64,000 bases of DNA, from assembly GCA_029379385.1 (NCBI GenBank), contig CM055613.1:22107652-22171651 (forward strand). The letters run 5' to 3'. This document shows positions 45,121 to 58,545 of this stretch, piece after piece (position 1 is the stretch's first letter; every line of letters starts with the position of its first letter). The notes beneath the pieces were generated by a model. The model was not told the DNA's origin and did no database searches. It worked only from the letters and a program-made list of their open reading frames with translations. This DNA comes from Quillaja saponaria. Lineage: Eukaryota > Streptophyta > Magnoliopsida > Fabales > Quillajaceae. The position numbers were made by a program, and so were the translations under genes.

Positions 45121-48100
45121 AAAGTTCTTCTTTTTCTTTCTTTTTTTCCTTCAAATTTTATTAATTTAAAAACAAGACATGGCCAGAGTCGAGTCTAAAT
45201 CTAAAACATACAAAAATTGACGAAAAACATAAACTTGGGATACTATGACTCACACAATGACTCACACAATGGACCAAAGATATGGAATCACAATTCACAA
45301 GACCCATGAAGCACAAACTTTTAATCTTTCTAACAAAGCTTCATATTCATCCACCATGTGAAATTGAATTCCCAAATAACAATCATAAGCAAAAATAAAC
45401 TTACCATGTGAAGATCTAATGATGCCTTCCATGGCTGCCTCACCCTAGTTTCCCCGTAAGCAACCATCATAATTAAGCTTAATAAAAAGAGGAAGAGGGG
45501 ACCGCTGCCACTTAACGATTATGAATTTCTTCAAAAACATACCCTTAGGAATAATGAAAGGAAAGAACCGGAGTTTATAAGCATTATTCAAATTAACCTT
45601 TACCTTTCTATTAAAGAAGAAAAGATCAACCCAAGTGTCTTCAAGATTTGTTTGACAACATTGACCGAATTCACAGGAATGTTATCAGTCTCCTTTGCAT
45701 TTTTAATTTTCCAAATCTCCTAGACAATTAAGCAATGAGTAATCGCCCTCAAGTGATATACAAAGGAGCTAACACCTTGATGCTACTAACTATTAAAAAT
45801 ATCATGAATTGGCACTATCTTGAATTCAATATATCAAAACAATGCATTAAAGTAACCAAACTTCCTTAGCAACTTGCGGAGATATAAAAAGATGGTGAAA
45901 AGTTTCCACATCATGGTAAATACAACAATGACAACAAGCACCATGGAATAGTTGAACCTCATAACTATACTGTCCAAAGCTGAATACCCAAACCATAACT
46001 TCTAAAAGAAAATTGAGATTTTAATCATAAGCAAAGAATTCCAAGAGTTTTCCGTGAAATGCATTAATGAGCCACTTTGCCTACGTACCTCCCAAGCTGA
46101 AGAAAAAGAACAACGATCTGCTTTGTTAGGAGCCTAACTCTAACCCTAACCTTAACATCATCCTTATCATGCAAAAAGAAATAGGCTTCCACCTTTTTTC
46201 AAACAACAAAAGGAAGGAGTTCTTACTCCTCTCTTGGTAACAAGGCATAATTAGATAACTTCAAATTGTAATATTGTTGATGACCATCAGTAAAAAGCAA
46301 ATAAGTAGGGCCTAACTCACACCATTGATCTTACAAAAAATTAATAGAACCCTTACCAATATTCCACACCAAAAAAGGTTTTATCATACTGCTACAAGCA
46401 AACAACCGTCTCCATATAGGGGAATAATAAGAAGGATGAACCATAATAGGATGCATGTCTTTACAATATTTAGCCAGCATAAATCAAGACCATAAGGACT
46501 GACCTTTATGTAAAGCAAACCAAAGCTTCAAGGTAAAAGTAGTATACATATCAGCTAGATCATGGATTCCAAGTCCTCCTTCCTGAATTGGTAAGCAAAC
46601 TTTATGCCAAAAACACTTGTGAAATTTCCTCTTACCATCCTTTACTCTCTAAAAAAAAAAAAAAATTAGCTAAAGCACTCTCAAAAGCACCATCTTCATT
46701 GGATTTAAAGCATTCATAAGGTATAAAGTTAGGAATTAATGACATGCTTAATTAAAACTAACTTTCCCCCTTGAGATAAAAATTTTAAAGACCATGAAGT
46801 TATTTGCAGCTATATTTTAGCCACCATATATTGGCAAAAAGAGACACTTTCTTTCAACCAACAAAAAGAGGGTAGCCTAAATAAATTATCATAAGATGTT
46901 GATGACGAAAACCAGGAGCCTTCTTGATCACCCATATACGTTGAAGACAAATCTTAGAGCCTGTTATAAAATAACTTATTTGTATACTAACCAACTGGCC
47001 TGAATTAACTTAATAATCATTCAAGAAATGCATGAGACTTTTGCAAAACTCTTCCTACCCGTAGAGAATATTATTATGTCATTTGTAAAAGAAAGGTGAG
47101 AGATTTTTGGAGCACTAGCAAGATGATATTAATAATCAACCATATCTGCAGCCATATGCTACTTCAGACCTCGGCTCAAAACCTTAGAAGCAATAATGAA
47201 TAACAGTGGAGACAACAGATCCCCTTGTCGATGCCCTCTTGAAGATTTGAAAAATCTGTGTTTTTCCATTAACTAGAACAGAGCACCAAGGACTAAAAAC
47301 CATGCGCCAAATGAGATGAATCCAAAATTCACAAAAACCAAACTTCTTTAAGACATAAACCAAGAAAAACCAATTAAATCAATCACAAGCCTTTGTCATG
47401 ACAAGTTTAAATATTACTTTAAACCTTGAAACCTTCTTAGAAATATCATGAACTAATTCCTCAACCAAAGCCACATTATCAATATTACTTCTACCCCTCA
47501 TAAAGCCACTTTGTTTTTTATAAATTAAATCATGCGATATCAAGCTCGAACGATTCACCAAGATACGATGAATAATTTTTTATGAAAAGTTACATAAGCT
47601 AATAGGCCGTAGGTCTGAAAGGATTGCCAAGAATCAATTTTGGGCAATAACACTATTACAGTACTACTTACAAACTTGGTTAACCCACCTCCTAAGAGAA
47701 AATACTGAATAGCTCGAATGACATCCCCCAAAATAATTGGCCAATAAGAAGAGAAAAAGTGATCATTAAACTATCCGCACCAGTTGCATTATTGCAGTCT
47801 AATTGAAAGAAAACCTCATTTATCTCATGCCTCATTGAAATTTACTAAGGAGCTTATTATGTTTAGATGTTACCAAAGAAGGATTGCAATCAAGAAAGTG
47901 AATATCAAGAGAATTACCTTTCTCAGTAAAAAGATGTAGTAAGTAATTGACTGCTTCCTTTTCTATTTTCTCCTTCTGATCTAACCAAGCTCCAACCGCA
48001 TTCTTGATTTTATAAATAGAAAGATGACTTTGGTTGGCTTTAATTGTAGCACGAAAAAACTTTATGCACTGATCACCCTTTCTAAGCCATTTCTTTGATG

Positions 48101-48900
48101 ATTTTTAACTCCAAAAATCCTCCTCCATTTTAAGTTCCTCCTTTAAAAGGGCTTCAGCCCTATTGAGCTCATCGTTACATGCATCCTCTTGTCAACTGAG
48201 AGCTTAATTTAAGCAACAACATTTGCAGTATTTTTGACTCTATCTTGAATCCGTTCGAAAACATCTTTATTCCACACTAGTAAAAAAATTTTCAAAAAAT
48301 TCAACTTCGCTCCATGAACATACATTGAATTACCAATAGGAGGTTCCTCTTGCGACTATTGCACTTTTTCCATGAAAGTATTATGCCTACTCCAAATATT
48401 AAGAAACCGAAAAGGCACACAAAGTTTAAGCCCCTAAAATTTTCACTTCCAACTTCAAGGGATTATTATGAGAGTACTTCCTGTTGAGATAAGTGACATG
48501 AAAATCAACATCAATCCAATTAGAATTCATAAAAAAAATAAATGATCTAACCTTTTAAGATTATGAGTCGAGCTATCTCTTTTATTAGTCCATGTAGAAA
48601 TGGAACCTAAGAAAGGCACTTCATAAAGGTCATAAATAGCTAAAGTGCCCACAAAATCAGCAACTGAATCAGAATTAAATCTTGAAAAAACATATGAAGC
48701 TTCATCCTGATTGAGAATACAATTAAAATCACCACCAACAAGCCAACCAAAAAACCAACAAACCAATAACCTCCATCAAGTCATCCCACAAATCCATACA
48801 ACCCCTTACTACAATTAGAGTAGACCAAAAGTAAGGAAAATGAGAGTTCAAGTTCTTCATGCCAACTAATTAATTAGACAAGTAATGTGAATAACCTATA
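45121..48900 (-). pseudogene. LINE (L1-type) retrotransposon, 5'-truncated and decayed
   Basis: Minus-strand order: endonuclease C-terminal half (48766-48527, with WLVGGDFNCILNQDEAS and the RLDHLF motif), the endonuclease-RT linker (KKWLRKGDQCIKFF, about 48090-48050), and RT (KKQSGFMRGRSNIDNVALVEELVHDI, about 47524-47447). Then come the RT catalytic box as FTND instead of FADD (about 47090-47080), the zinc-binding region (about 46000-46400, much decayed), and an RNase H-like end (about 45530-45310, KLNYDGCLRGN and AAMEGIIRSSHGKFIFAYDCYLG). The 3' end is A-rich on the minus strand (poly-T/C on plus at 45125-45152). The N-terminal endonuclease and ORF1 are missing, typical of 5' truncation. It is inactive: many stops, and the catalytic Asp changed. 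Confidence 0.88.
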
Positions 48901-49440
48901 GAACACAATTTCAAGTGAAACTTATGTTATGTTGACATCCCAAATTCATATGTTGTTGGCTGAATAGAATATGAGATATTTGCTTATGAATGTAACCAAG
49001 GATTTACTTGATGAACATGCTAATACAACATTAGACATTTGATTTTAGGTCGAATGAAGGAATAAGAAATGACCCTGATGAACAGATGTAAAATTATAAG
49101 GTTGAATGCAACTGGTTGGACATCTGCATTGAAGATGTCTTGAAGAGGATGAAATCAGTTTCTGGCTTTTCAAGCCACTAAAAATGAAGAAGTTCCTACT
49201 CTAAATGATTATGCAGGCCTACACTAAGGCCACCCACAGAGGTTAACAAAAAGCATTTGGTAGAAATACAGTAATAGATGCAAGTCATGGCAATGAGGAT
49301 ACATCTTCATCCAGCCAAAGATCAGGAATCATGGCCCAAACTCCTCCACCAATAACTATGGAAAAGATTGATATAGCAAAAAAGATAAAGTCTAAGGTGG
49401 GAGAAACTTCTTCAAGCAAGTATTCTAGCCGAGAAGCAGT
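48900..49440. other. Sequence between LINE and gag remnant, weakly gag-like
   Basis: No clear domain. A translated plus frame around 48990-49160 is fragmentary and may be the N-terminal side of the gag remnant that follows. The minus ORF 49285-49473 has no support. Confidence 0.3.
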
Positions 49441-50470
49441 TTTGCCTCCATGATGGAAGGAGATAACTACCAACTTCCATATGTAGTTAGAACATAATAT
49501 AGATGGGTTGGCTCAAAGAATAAAGCAGTTCAAAAAGAACTAAGACCAAATTCATCAAGAGGTATGTCAAATGATTGGTTTAGTCATGAAATTACTTTAG
49601 TTTGCAATAAATCTTCAGTAAATGGTAATTTATATCAAAATTTTTACCGCAATGGTTTTCCATGTCGAATGTAGAATATATAATATTGCATCTAGATTAA
49701 TTCTTGGATTAAACAACCAAAATGGAAAATTTCCACTCATGGGATACCTTTCAAATAATGTTGTAAATCAAGTGAATAATAATTTGGGTTATTTACCTCA
49801 AGTCACTGTTTAACAAAACCCAATTAATGGTAATTAGATTCTTAATGTACCAAACTCAAAATCCCTACAGTCAAAATGGACCGCTCCCATATCAATAAAA
49901 TTTTAATAAAATTTTAATGGAAACTACAACTTAAAATGGTTTTCAGAATCAAATTCTATTTAGTCAAAATAGGTCAATAAGAAATCAATAAGGGAATTTT
50001 GGGGTTAATCCAAATGACTTTAATCATAACTAGTTTACGAGAAACTATCCTTAAAATATAAAATGGGGGAAAAATAATAATCTTGGTCAAATCGATCCAT
50101 TACTGAGGGACCAAATGAATGTTCTTCTCTAAGAATAATTTGGTTTAGGAATTCGGCCTTTAGCTAGATCGATGTATTGGATGACATATCCTAAAAGGAT
50201 CAATAAAATATTTTCATTCCCTAGGGCTTTGAAAATATCATAATTATCTACTTTTTGAGGTGAAGGTAGTTAGGTTACTATTGAACATATCAGAAGATTT
50301 AAGGTCCAATGTGGAGATGTGACTGAGGTTATACTCAAATTGTTTGGAAATTCTTTTACAATAACTGCTTTTAACTAATCATTTCCTTACCACAAAATTT
50401 AGTCCAAGATTGGTCACAGATGGAACATATATTTCATGCATAATTTTATTGGTCACATATGTTACCACAA
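49440..50470 (+). pseudogene. Gypsy-type gag (retrotransposon gag family) remnant
   Basis: Plus frames with many stops. After an N/Q/G-rich region (49690-49990) comes a recognisable gag core: FSFPRALKI, then GEGS-VTIEHIRRFKVQCGDV (about 50262-50330), LKLFGNSFTITAFN (about 50336-50375), and the following WSQMEH-type segment in a shifted frame (about 50410). This is the plant PF03732-type capsid core found in gypsy elements. No protease or RT follows, so only the gag is left. It is in the opposite orientation to the neighbouring LINE and to element C. Confidence 0.65.
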
Positions 50471-51481
50471 AATACAGTGATAAAGCATAAATCATTCCCA
50501 TGAGGAGTTTTTTCAAATATTATGTTAAGTATTAAAAATAGCAATTCTAATTTTATTCAAATGATTGAGTTTTGGGTTGATTATGAACTAATTATAACTA
50601 AAAGCAAATTAGCCAAAGATTATACTAGAGATAAACCTAGAACTACAACTTCACTCAACATTGCACTTGAATTATTATTATCTACTCTTGCTAGTTATGG
50701 CAAAGAATTATTAGGGTTCATAATCAATTATAATCATATTCCTATGATAATCATTAACCAATTCACTATATTCCTATATGAATTAAGTTAAACAAGACTC
50801 ATTACCTAACTTGGCTACACAAGGCATATAGGTATATTACTATCCTGTACACAAATCAAACTCAATATCATGTGATGAATTTAATCAAGTGCTAATTCAT
50901 TCAAGGTTAAACCCTAGTTACTTTTCCAAGATTCTAGAAGTTTCTTAATTCAATCTAAAAGATGGCCAATCAATTAGAAGCATTAAGCATAAAAATAACT
51001 AAATAAAGCATATGCCAAAACCTAAGCAATCTATAAACAAAATAATATCAAGCTACATGTTGAGTTCTAGTTGCAATTCTAGAAAGGAAATTACTCCATG
51101 CTACTAAGTGTAAACATGGTTTCAACAATAACAAACAACAAAGAATACAATGAAAGTAAAGAAAAGGTAGAAATTAAGAAAGCTATGAATGTTTTAGATC
51201 TTCAAGCTTTAACGATCCTTGCCCCTCTTCCTTCCTTCCACCCTTAACAAGCTCTAATGCTCCATAAAATCTTAGCTAACTTGTGTATTTTGAATCCCTA
51301 AGCTAATCTATCTTTTATAGGCTTAAAAACCTTCAATTATACTTTAATTCAGACTAAGAATTGTGCCAGCACAGTGGCCTTGAAAATTGACGAAATATGG
51401 CATCTTGGCAATGACTTGGGCATTGAGCCACACATGTCTTGGTGCCGTGGCACCCTCCGATCTTCATCCTAGCGCCTAGGG
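50470..51481. repeat. Non-coding LTR-like sequence
   Basis: No protein domain. The 89-codon ORF at 50522-50791 is not recognised. The part from about 50880 to 51480 has the look of an antisense LTR: simple, non-coding, with GC-richer sequence at the end including a GGTGCC-GT-GGCACC hairpin near 51450. The termini are not resolved. Confidence 0.35.
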
Positions 51482-54141
51482 GTAACACCCCACCTAATGG
51501 TAGGAAAAGCACACACAATATGACTTTAAATTATTTAACTTCATTAGATGATTTAAAAAATGTTAATTGATTATAGATGATATGTTTTACATTTAACTGG
51601 TATAAGTTAAATTGAATAGGACTTGCCGAGGATTGCACTATTATATAATAGATAATAGAAGGATAAAATTTGAATAGAAACTTATGACCCATAAAAAGGG
51701 AAAGAATTAGGAGCCAATTAAAGGTACTTATTTTACTGGATTCCTTCAATTAAATAAAGATTGAATGGAATGCATGGATTATATTAAATTAATAGTAATG
51801 TAAAGCTAACTAATTTATATTGTAAATTTATAAAAGAGAACTAAAGAATTATACCTTTAAGAATTGTTAGTTAGCACTTAAATTACAAAAAAGATGTTAA
51901 TGGAAATAAATTTCATTACAAATTTATTTAATTAGATTAAGAATCATAAGTATAATAATTTTATTAAAAAAAAGGGGACTAACTTATTATAATGAAAATT
52001 GATACCCATACCGTATGTGTACAAGTGAGTATATATATGAGGGCATGACTGGCCGAAAGAATGGATCATCAAACCCTCGTAACCTTGACCTCACATCAAC
52101 TAAACACAATTGACTTTTACAGGCTTATGGTTAAAAATAAAAGCTTTGACATAATTAGATTACATATATAGACTTATATAACAAATATATGGCATTAGTA
52201 ATTGAAAATTTTGGCAGAGGTTCCCCATAAATTGAAACATGCCCAATAATACACACATAGAATCTGGTTACAAGTAGCCAGTGTACCATAATACTTATAT
52301 ACATAGAGGAGCTTAGTTCCATTAGTCACAATAATCATTATTAAAATACTAGACACAACAAAACATAAGAAAGCCTAATGTCACTGCAAATATCTTCCTT
52401 CGGCTTCAAGTATGTGATTTCGGAGTATACCTTACCGCTAGAATGTTAGCAAGTCACAAATTCCTAGGCAACAATCGTTGATCTCTTGATACTAAAAAAA
52501 AAAAACAACAAAAAAAGAGTGAGTCACAAGGATTCAGTGAATGAAAAACGTACCCCGAGGGTACCAGTATCAATCATAGCACAAATATCATATATATGTC
52601 AGTTAAGCTTCAAGTAACCAATTTTCATATTTCCAAGTGAATATTACATGTACGAATATTCAATTATCGAAACAATTTACACTAACTCAAATTTTACATT
52701 GTTCAATATAAAGAATTCACTAATATCATTCAAATAATACAATTCAAGCAATTCAATCAAAAAGAGCCAATTAAAGTAACTTAGCATCCGCTCACTAAAT
52801 ATCCTCCCACCGGGCAGTTTTTGCACCCGTACATAGTCTCCGTACATAATGTTCCCACTGGGGCTGACTTACTCAGGTATTTAAAAAAATCACATATCTC
52901 ATAATTAAATCACATTATCCTAGGTGCATCTGGATTTTTATTTCAAAAGTAAAAATCATTTTGAAGAAAAATTCACTTTATTGGCCCATATCAAACACAA
53001 ACAAATTTCAAATATTCAAATTCATATAAAAAATTTCACATAATTATCTAGCAACCAAAGAGCACGAAATCCACTCACTCAATTCACAGATTTCGTTTCT
53101 CGTACCATCTATACTATGAAGGTGTCAGTATATCCTTGACACGCTTCGAAGCTGAAAATTATAAATTCATATGTTACTAATAATAACAAAGGCAATGAAA
53201 TTTCTGCACTTTTTCCTTTATTACCCTAACACATTAAAATCAAGATTAATTTAGAAGAAAACTATTTTAATTTTTAAACTTAGAAGTAATTTGAACTCTT
53301 ACAAGTTGCACTATAATTATGGCAGCATGCTAGTTAGTTTGCCTTATGTTACCCATACCCTATAAGTAACATGAGGAGTTAGGCCAAGAAAATTTTTGAT
53401 AAGCCAAAGCCAAAAGTGGTTGAATTATACTTCCTTCCTCATGGCTGTACTCACAAGAAAAATATGGCATATAATAGCTTCAATTGCAGCCACCTACAGC
53501 CTTATATTAAGCACACCCCTGCACCTACGGCTTAACATGTTAATTGCTGCCATAAATCAACAACCATACTACCAGCCACAACACAACACACACACACACA
53601 ATAATAGAGAACAATAATTTCATACAGCAAAGAAAAGGGACAGTCAAAAGAGTAAAGGGCTAAAGAGAAGGAAAGGAACAACAGCAGCTTGCCATCCTTC
53701 CTTGAGCAGATTTTTCAGCTCTTAAACTGTTACTAACAGGCTCCTATCATCTACAAGAAGTAGAATGGAAGAGGATAACTTACCAACCACTTGAACTTGT
53801 CTACCCCAAGTTGAAAAACTCACAGCTAAGGCAAGGTAAAAAATAGAGGACTCAATAAGTAGCAAAGCATGACCGAAATAGGAGAAAAGGAAGTAGCTAA
53901 GTCAGTGGATAAAAAGGGGAAAAGAAAAGACATAAAATAAAATAATATATGTTTATGTTCTAAACTTTGCTCTCAAATTTGTGGTAGCAATTAATTCTAA
54001 TAATATATAAGTATATACAAATATTATAATAGTTTTCTAATGTAATTTCTTTTTAATTTTACACCTCAATAAAGTTTACATCAACAAATTTCAAGTTTTT
54101 TTGTTAACCGATAATATAATAAAAATTAATTCCTAATTACA

Positions 54142-54190
<49 letters not shown>

Positions 54191-54262
54191 TTATTCATTT
54201 GCGTATTTGCAAAATTATGCATGAACAATTCTCAACATACGTTTAGCTATTGGGTTATAACA
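51482..54262 (-). repeat. 3' LTR of gypsy element C (about 2.78 kb)
   Basis: On the minus strand it starts TGTTATAACCC at 54262, immediately after a purine-rich tract (AAGGGGTAAAGATTG), and ends near GTGGGGTGTTAC at 51482. It shares terminal and internal blocks with the solo LTR at 35367-38936, including the CCCGGTGGGAGGATAT block (about 52811-52796) and the CACATACTTGAAGCCGAAGGAAG region (about 52420-52397). It contains a TA microsatellite at about 54148-54184. ORFs within it are not conserved. Confidence 0.82.
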
Positions 54263-54334
54263 ACAATCTTTACCCCTTAAAATAAATTTGTCCCGAATTC
54301 TAGACAAAAGAGTTACGAATATCATTTAACTGAA

Positions 54335-57300
54335 TTATTCAAATAGATACGAATAGCGTTGTTTCATAGCATACTTAGATTGCCAAGTGGCTTCATTTTT
54401 ACTATGGTGTTGCCACACAACTTTTACCAAAAGAATAACCTTTGATTGAAGTTTATAGACTTGCCTATCAATAATCACCACTGGTTGCTCCTCGTACGTG
54501 AGATTTTTATCTACATGTACTTCATGAATTTGTAGAACATGAGATTCATTTGACAAATACTTTCGAAGAATAAACATATGAAATACTGGATGTACCATAT
54601 TCGAATCCGAGAGCAACATCAACCTGTATGCCACTGCTCTAACCTTATCCAAGATTTGGAAAAGTCCAATGAATCTTGGATTTAGCTTGCCTTTCTTACC
54701 AGACCTCATAGTCCCCTTAAATGGTGAAACTTTTAAAAACACATGGTCACATACTTTGAATTCCAACAGTCTTCAACAGTTATCAGCATACGGCTTTTGC
54801 CTGCTCTTAGCTATCTGTAACCAATCACGGATCACTTGTACCTTTTCTACAGCATCCTAAACTAACTTAGACCCCAGCAATTGATCCTCACCAGTTTCAA
54901 ACCATCTGACCAAAGATAGACACTTCCTTCCATATAATGCCTCAAATAATGCCATTTGAATGCTGCTATGATAGCTGTTATTGTAAGCAAATTCCATCAG
55001 TGGAAGATGCCGATTCAAACTACCTTTGAAATTTATAACACAAGTTCATAACATATCCTCCAAAGTCTATATAGTTCTCTCGGATTAGCCATCAGTTTGA
55101 GGATGGAAAGCTGTACTGAATTAAAATTAAGTACCAAGAGCTTCCTGAAAAGACTTTCAGAATGCTACTATAAAATAAGTACCCTTGTTAGAGACAATAA
55201 AACTAGCATCCCATGTAATGAAGCAATCTCATCCAGATACAATTTTACATACTAATGCGCTGAATACTTTAGTCTTAATCGAAAGGAAATGGGCGAGCTT
55301 CATCAAATGATCCACAATCACCCAAATAAAATAAAAACCCCTAAAAGTTTTAGGAAGTCCTAATACAAAATCCATAGTGATCTTCTCCTATTTTCATTCT
55401 GGAATATCTAGCTTTTGTAATATTCCTACTGGCCTCTGGTGTTCAACTTTAACCTGTTGACACACCAAACATCTGGAAACAAAATTAGCTACACCCTTCT
55501 TCATACTACCCCACTAATAAAACTTTTTCAAGTCCTGGTATATTTTGGAGGAACTAAGATGCATAATATAAGATGAACAATGAGTTGCTTCGAGAATCTT
55601 CCTTCTCAACTCAAGATCCATTGGCACCATTATCCAGTCATTATACCTTTGCAGTCCTTCACTAAAATCATCAATAACATCCTGATCATGCATAACTTTT
55701 CTAGCATAAACTTCAGAATCAACTGCTTGTGCTGCTTTCACTGCTTCAACTAAAATGGATTTCACTTAGCTAATAATATCACCTGAGGAGACACTTCAAA
55801 TCTAATTCCATCAGCCATATGTCTTTGTAAATCCTTCCCAACTTGATTGCTAACAATTATTACATAGGATAAACTACCCACAGACTTCCTACTCAGAGCA
55901 TCCTAACCATATTTGCTTTACTTGGATGAAAAGAAATCGAACAGTCATAATCTTTTAGAAGCTCAATCCACCTACGCTGCCTCAAATTCAACTCCTTCTG
56001 ATTAAATATATATTTAAGGCTTTTGTGATCTGTGAAAATCTCAAAAGTCACTGCTGCCATTTCAAGATCATGAGTGTGGTAGTTTAACTTTTGAAAGCTC
56101 TCCTCACAAGCCTCAGACCAAACAAACTTAACTCATTTCTAAGTTAATCAAATCAAAGGAGTAGCAATACAGGAGAAATTCTCAATGAACCTTATGTAAT
56201 AACTAGCCAAACCCAAAAAACTTCAAATTTCAGAAATATTTGTCAGACGAGGCCAACCCTGAACTGCTTCAAACTTCTTAAGATCAGACTAGATTCCTTC
56301 TTTTGAAATTACATGACCAAGAAAAGTCACCTGATTTAACTAGAATTCACACTTAGAGAATTCACACTCAGAATTCACACTTGAAATTGCATTGTGTTTG
56401 CAATACAATGCAAAGATGTTGCTCATGTTCCTCCTTATTTCGAGAGTATACCAAAATATCATCAATGAAAACAATGATAAATTGGTCTAAGAAAGGCTTA
56501 AACACCCTGTTCATCAAGTTCATGAATGTTGCAGGAGCATTAGTAAGCCCATACTGAGTACGAAAAACAGTCTTTAGAATGTCTTCCTTCATAATTCGAA
56601 GTTGATGATACCCCGAATAAAGGTTAATCTTTGAAAAATATTGAGCTCCCTGCAACTGGTCAAATAAATCATCATTCTGGGGAGAGAATACTTGTTTTTA
56701 ACTGTGACTTTATTCAATTGCCAATAGTCAATGCACAGTCTAAATGAGCAATCCTTCTTCTTAACAAACAAAACAGGAGCTCCCCAAGGAAATGATTAGG
56801 ATGAATGAATCCCTTATCTAGCAAATCTTGCAATTGCACCTTTAGCTCTCTCAATTCACTATAAGCCATTCGATATGGGGAATAAAAATTAGTTAAGTAC
56901 TAGGTAATAAGTCAATACCGAATTCTATCTCCTGGTCAGGAGGAAGTCCAGGAAGCTCTTTAGGAAATACATCATGGAACTCTTTTACCACCAGAATCTG
57001 CTCCAAAGGAGGACATTCCAACTGAGTATCCTTGATAAAAGCTAAATGAGTTTGATGCTTCTTTCTGATAAGCTGTCTAACCTGAATAGCTGAAATTAGA
57101 TTACGAGAAACTTCACTTCGATTTCCTTGAAAAAAAAAAAAAAAAATGCTTCTTAGGGATACTGGACTTAACACTCTTATCACGATAATCAACCTCAACA
57201 TGATGGTTAGACAACCATTCCATACCTAAGATAGCATTGTACTCCAGTATGTCCATTATAATCAAACCAAAAAAGCATATATCATCCCCTAAAATAACCT

Positions 57301-57905
57301 CACAAGAAGGAATCTATTGGTCTGCCAAAATAATCTCCCTCAATGAAGTTGAAACCACTAAAAGGAATCTCAAAAGATTCAGAAGTCCTCTTCATACATG
57401 AAGCAAAATATAGAGATATAAATGAATGAGTAGCTCCAAAATCAAACAAAACTTTAGCACAAATTAAACGAACAAATCATCTACCTGATACTACTGCATT
57501 AAAAGCCTGTACATCTTGCGTCGTCAAAGCATAAATATGGGCCTGACCCTTGCCTGCTGATGATAAACCTCTAGTAAATGTACCACGTCCACCCTGAGAT
57601 CTGGCATGTGTCGCAGGCAATGGGAGTCTAACCTGAACTGAAGAAGACGTCCTAACTAGAGTAGAATACCCCTTCATTAAAAGACAATCCCTAATACAGT
57701 GATCTGTAGCCCTACATTTAAAGCAAGCACCAGGCTCTCATCTGTACTGTCCTAAATTTTCAAACCTATATGGAGAGCATCCTTGTACCTTGAGGCCCAC
57801 TAGACAACGCCCCCTGAGACTAACTTGTAAAACCTTATCTCATCTAGTCTCTGCCTACCTGTAACCCTCCTTGTAAAGAACCATGCCTGGAGGTAGATTC
57901 ACTGC
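54335..57905 (-). pseudogene. Ty3/gypsy element C: gag(3' part)-PR-RT-RH-IN remnant
   Basis: Minus-strand order from the right: an intact zinc knuckle CFKC-x4-H-x4-C (about 57730-57683), a protease site as DFGATHSFIS (about 57455-57425), a DVFPKELPGLPPDQEIEF linker (about 56975-56920), and RT ([19 protein letters not shown] near 56768; [13 protein letters not shown] near 56635). Then [14 protein letters not shown] follows, catalytic FIDD about 56480, [13 protein letters not shown], RNase H fragments (about 56150-55950), an integrase HHCC zinc site with ATHCSSYIMH and CLVCQQ (about 55595-55460), a decayed integrase core, and an intact C-terminal frame (54766-54335) with a KLNPRFIGLFQIL GPY-like motif and the LVKVVWQHHSKNEATW tail. 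About ten residues (the GHYEFLVMPFG part) are missing between RTQYG and LTNAP. The gag N-terminus is cut off at about 57905. Confidence 0.9.
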
Positions 57906-58110
57906 CAAGTCTATTACTAGATTTTAGGGTTTTGAACAAATCCAAATCCCTAAAACCATATAAACTAAAACTTTTAGGTTTTGGGAATAAATCGAAAGCA
58001 TGCTTCAATAATATGAACATCCATAAAAATCAAGAATTGTATAAAATTAATTGAAATAAACCTAAAGGCTTTGATATCACTGTTGGAAATTAAGGGTCAT
58101 GAATCTTATT
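57906..58110 (-). repeat. Copia-like leader fragment with tRNA-Met-type primer site
   Basis: The sequence shares AGGGTTT-rich and ATGAACATCCATAAAAATCAA segments with 33000-33300. At 58067-58080 the minus strand reads GTGATATCAAAGC, close to a TGGTATCAAAGC-type primer site, next to TTTCCAACA (58088-58080), an LTR-end-like terminus. It interrupts the gag of element C at the left and is cut at the right by a LINE tail. Confidence 0.45.
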
Positions 58111-58400
58111 ATTATTATTTTTTAACCCAAACTTAAGGAGGACCCGGGGCAGTCATTAAAATTTTGTTAATGAAAAATAAAATACAATTACTTGACTAGA
58201 GTCAAGTCATAACCAAGAAACTACAGAAAACTTGCAAAAATAAACTTGGGATACTATCCATTACGTGAATTAAAAAAACCTATGAAAAGCTTAACCTTGT
58301 TTAACAATATTAAGATAAGGAATCTGTTGTTTATCAAACCTAAGAAAGCCCCGAACCTTTGATAAACAACAGATATCAAAGCCCAACTTTTAGAATCATA
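58110..58400 (-). repeat. Severely 5'-truncated LINE tail
   Basis: A poly-T-like run (TTATTATTATTATTTTTT, 58105-58122) is followed by sequence with the same AAACTTGGGATACTAT block as the 3' end of the LINE at about 45232-45246, plus the ACTAGAGTCAAGTC block similar to 45185-45197. It is about 250 bp of a LINE 3' end in minus orientation. The left side abuts the copia-like fragment. The right boundary is uncertain. Confidence 0.65.
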
Positions 58401-58439
58401 AGCTAAATTTGCAACATATATGGCATTAACAAATGTAGA

Positions 58440-58545
58440 TAGACAAAAATTATTTAATAAAAATAATTCTTTTCGGCGTCTATAACTTAACTTATCTGTG
58501 TCTGCATTGGCAGACGCAGATACCTTTCCATTTTAAATTTCTAGA
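58440..58545. repeat. Subterminal repeat cluster of a CACTA-type element (left side)
   Basis: Short GCGTCT/AGACGC words (CGGCGTCTATAAC, TGTGTCTGCATTGGCAGACGCAGATACC spread over 58475-58525) resemble those near 63045-63090 and 63265-63320. Such short direct and inverted motifs are typical of CACTA subterminal regions. A CACTA terminus was not found on this side. Confidence 0.45.

Noticed and set aside
53396..53617. 73-codon plus-strand ORF
   Set aside because: Lies within the 3' LTR of element C with a (CA)n tail; no recognisable motif.
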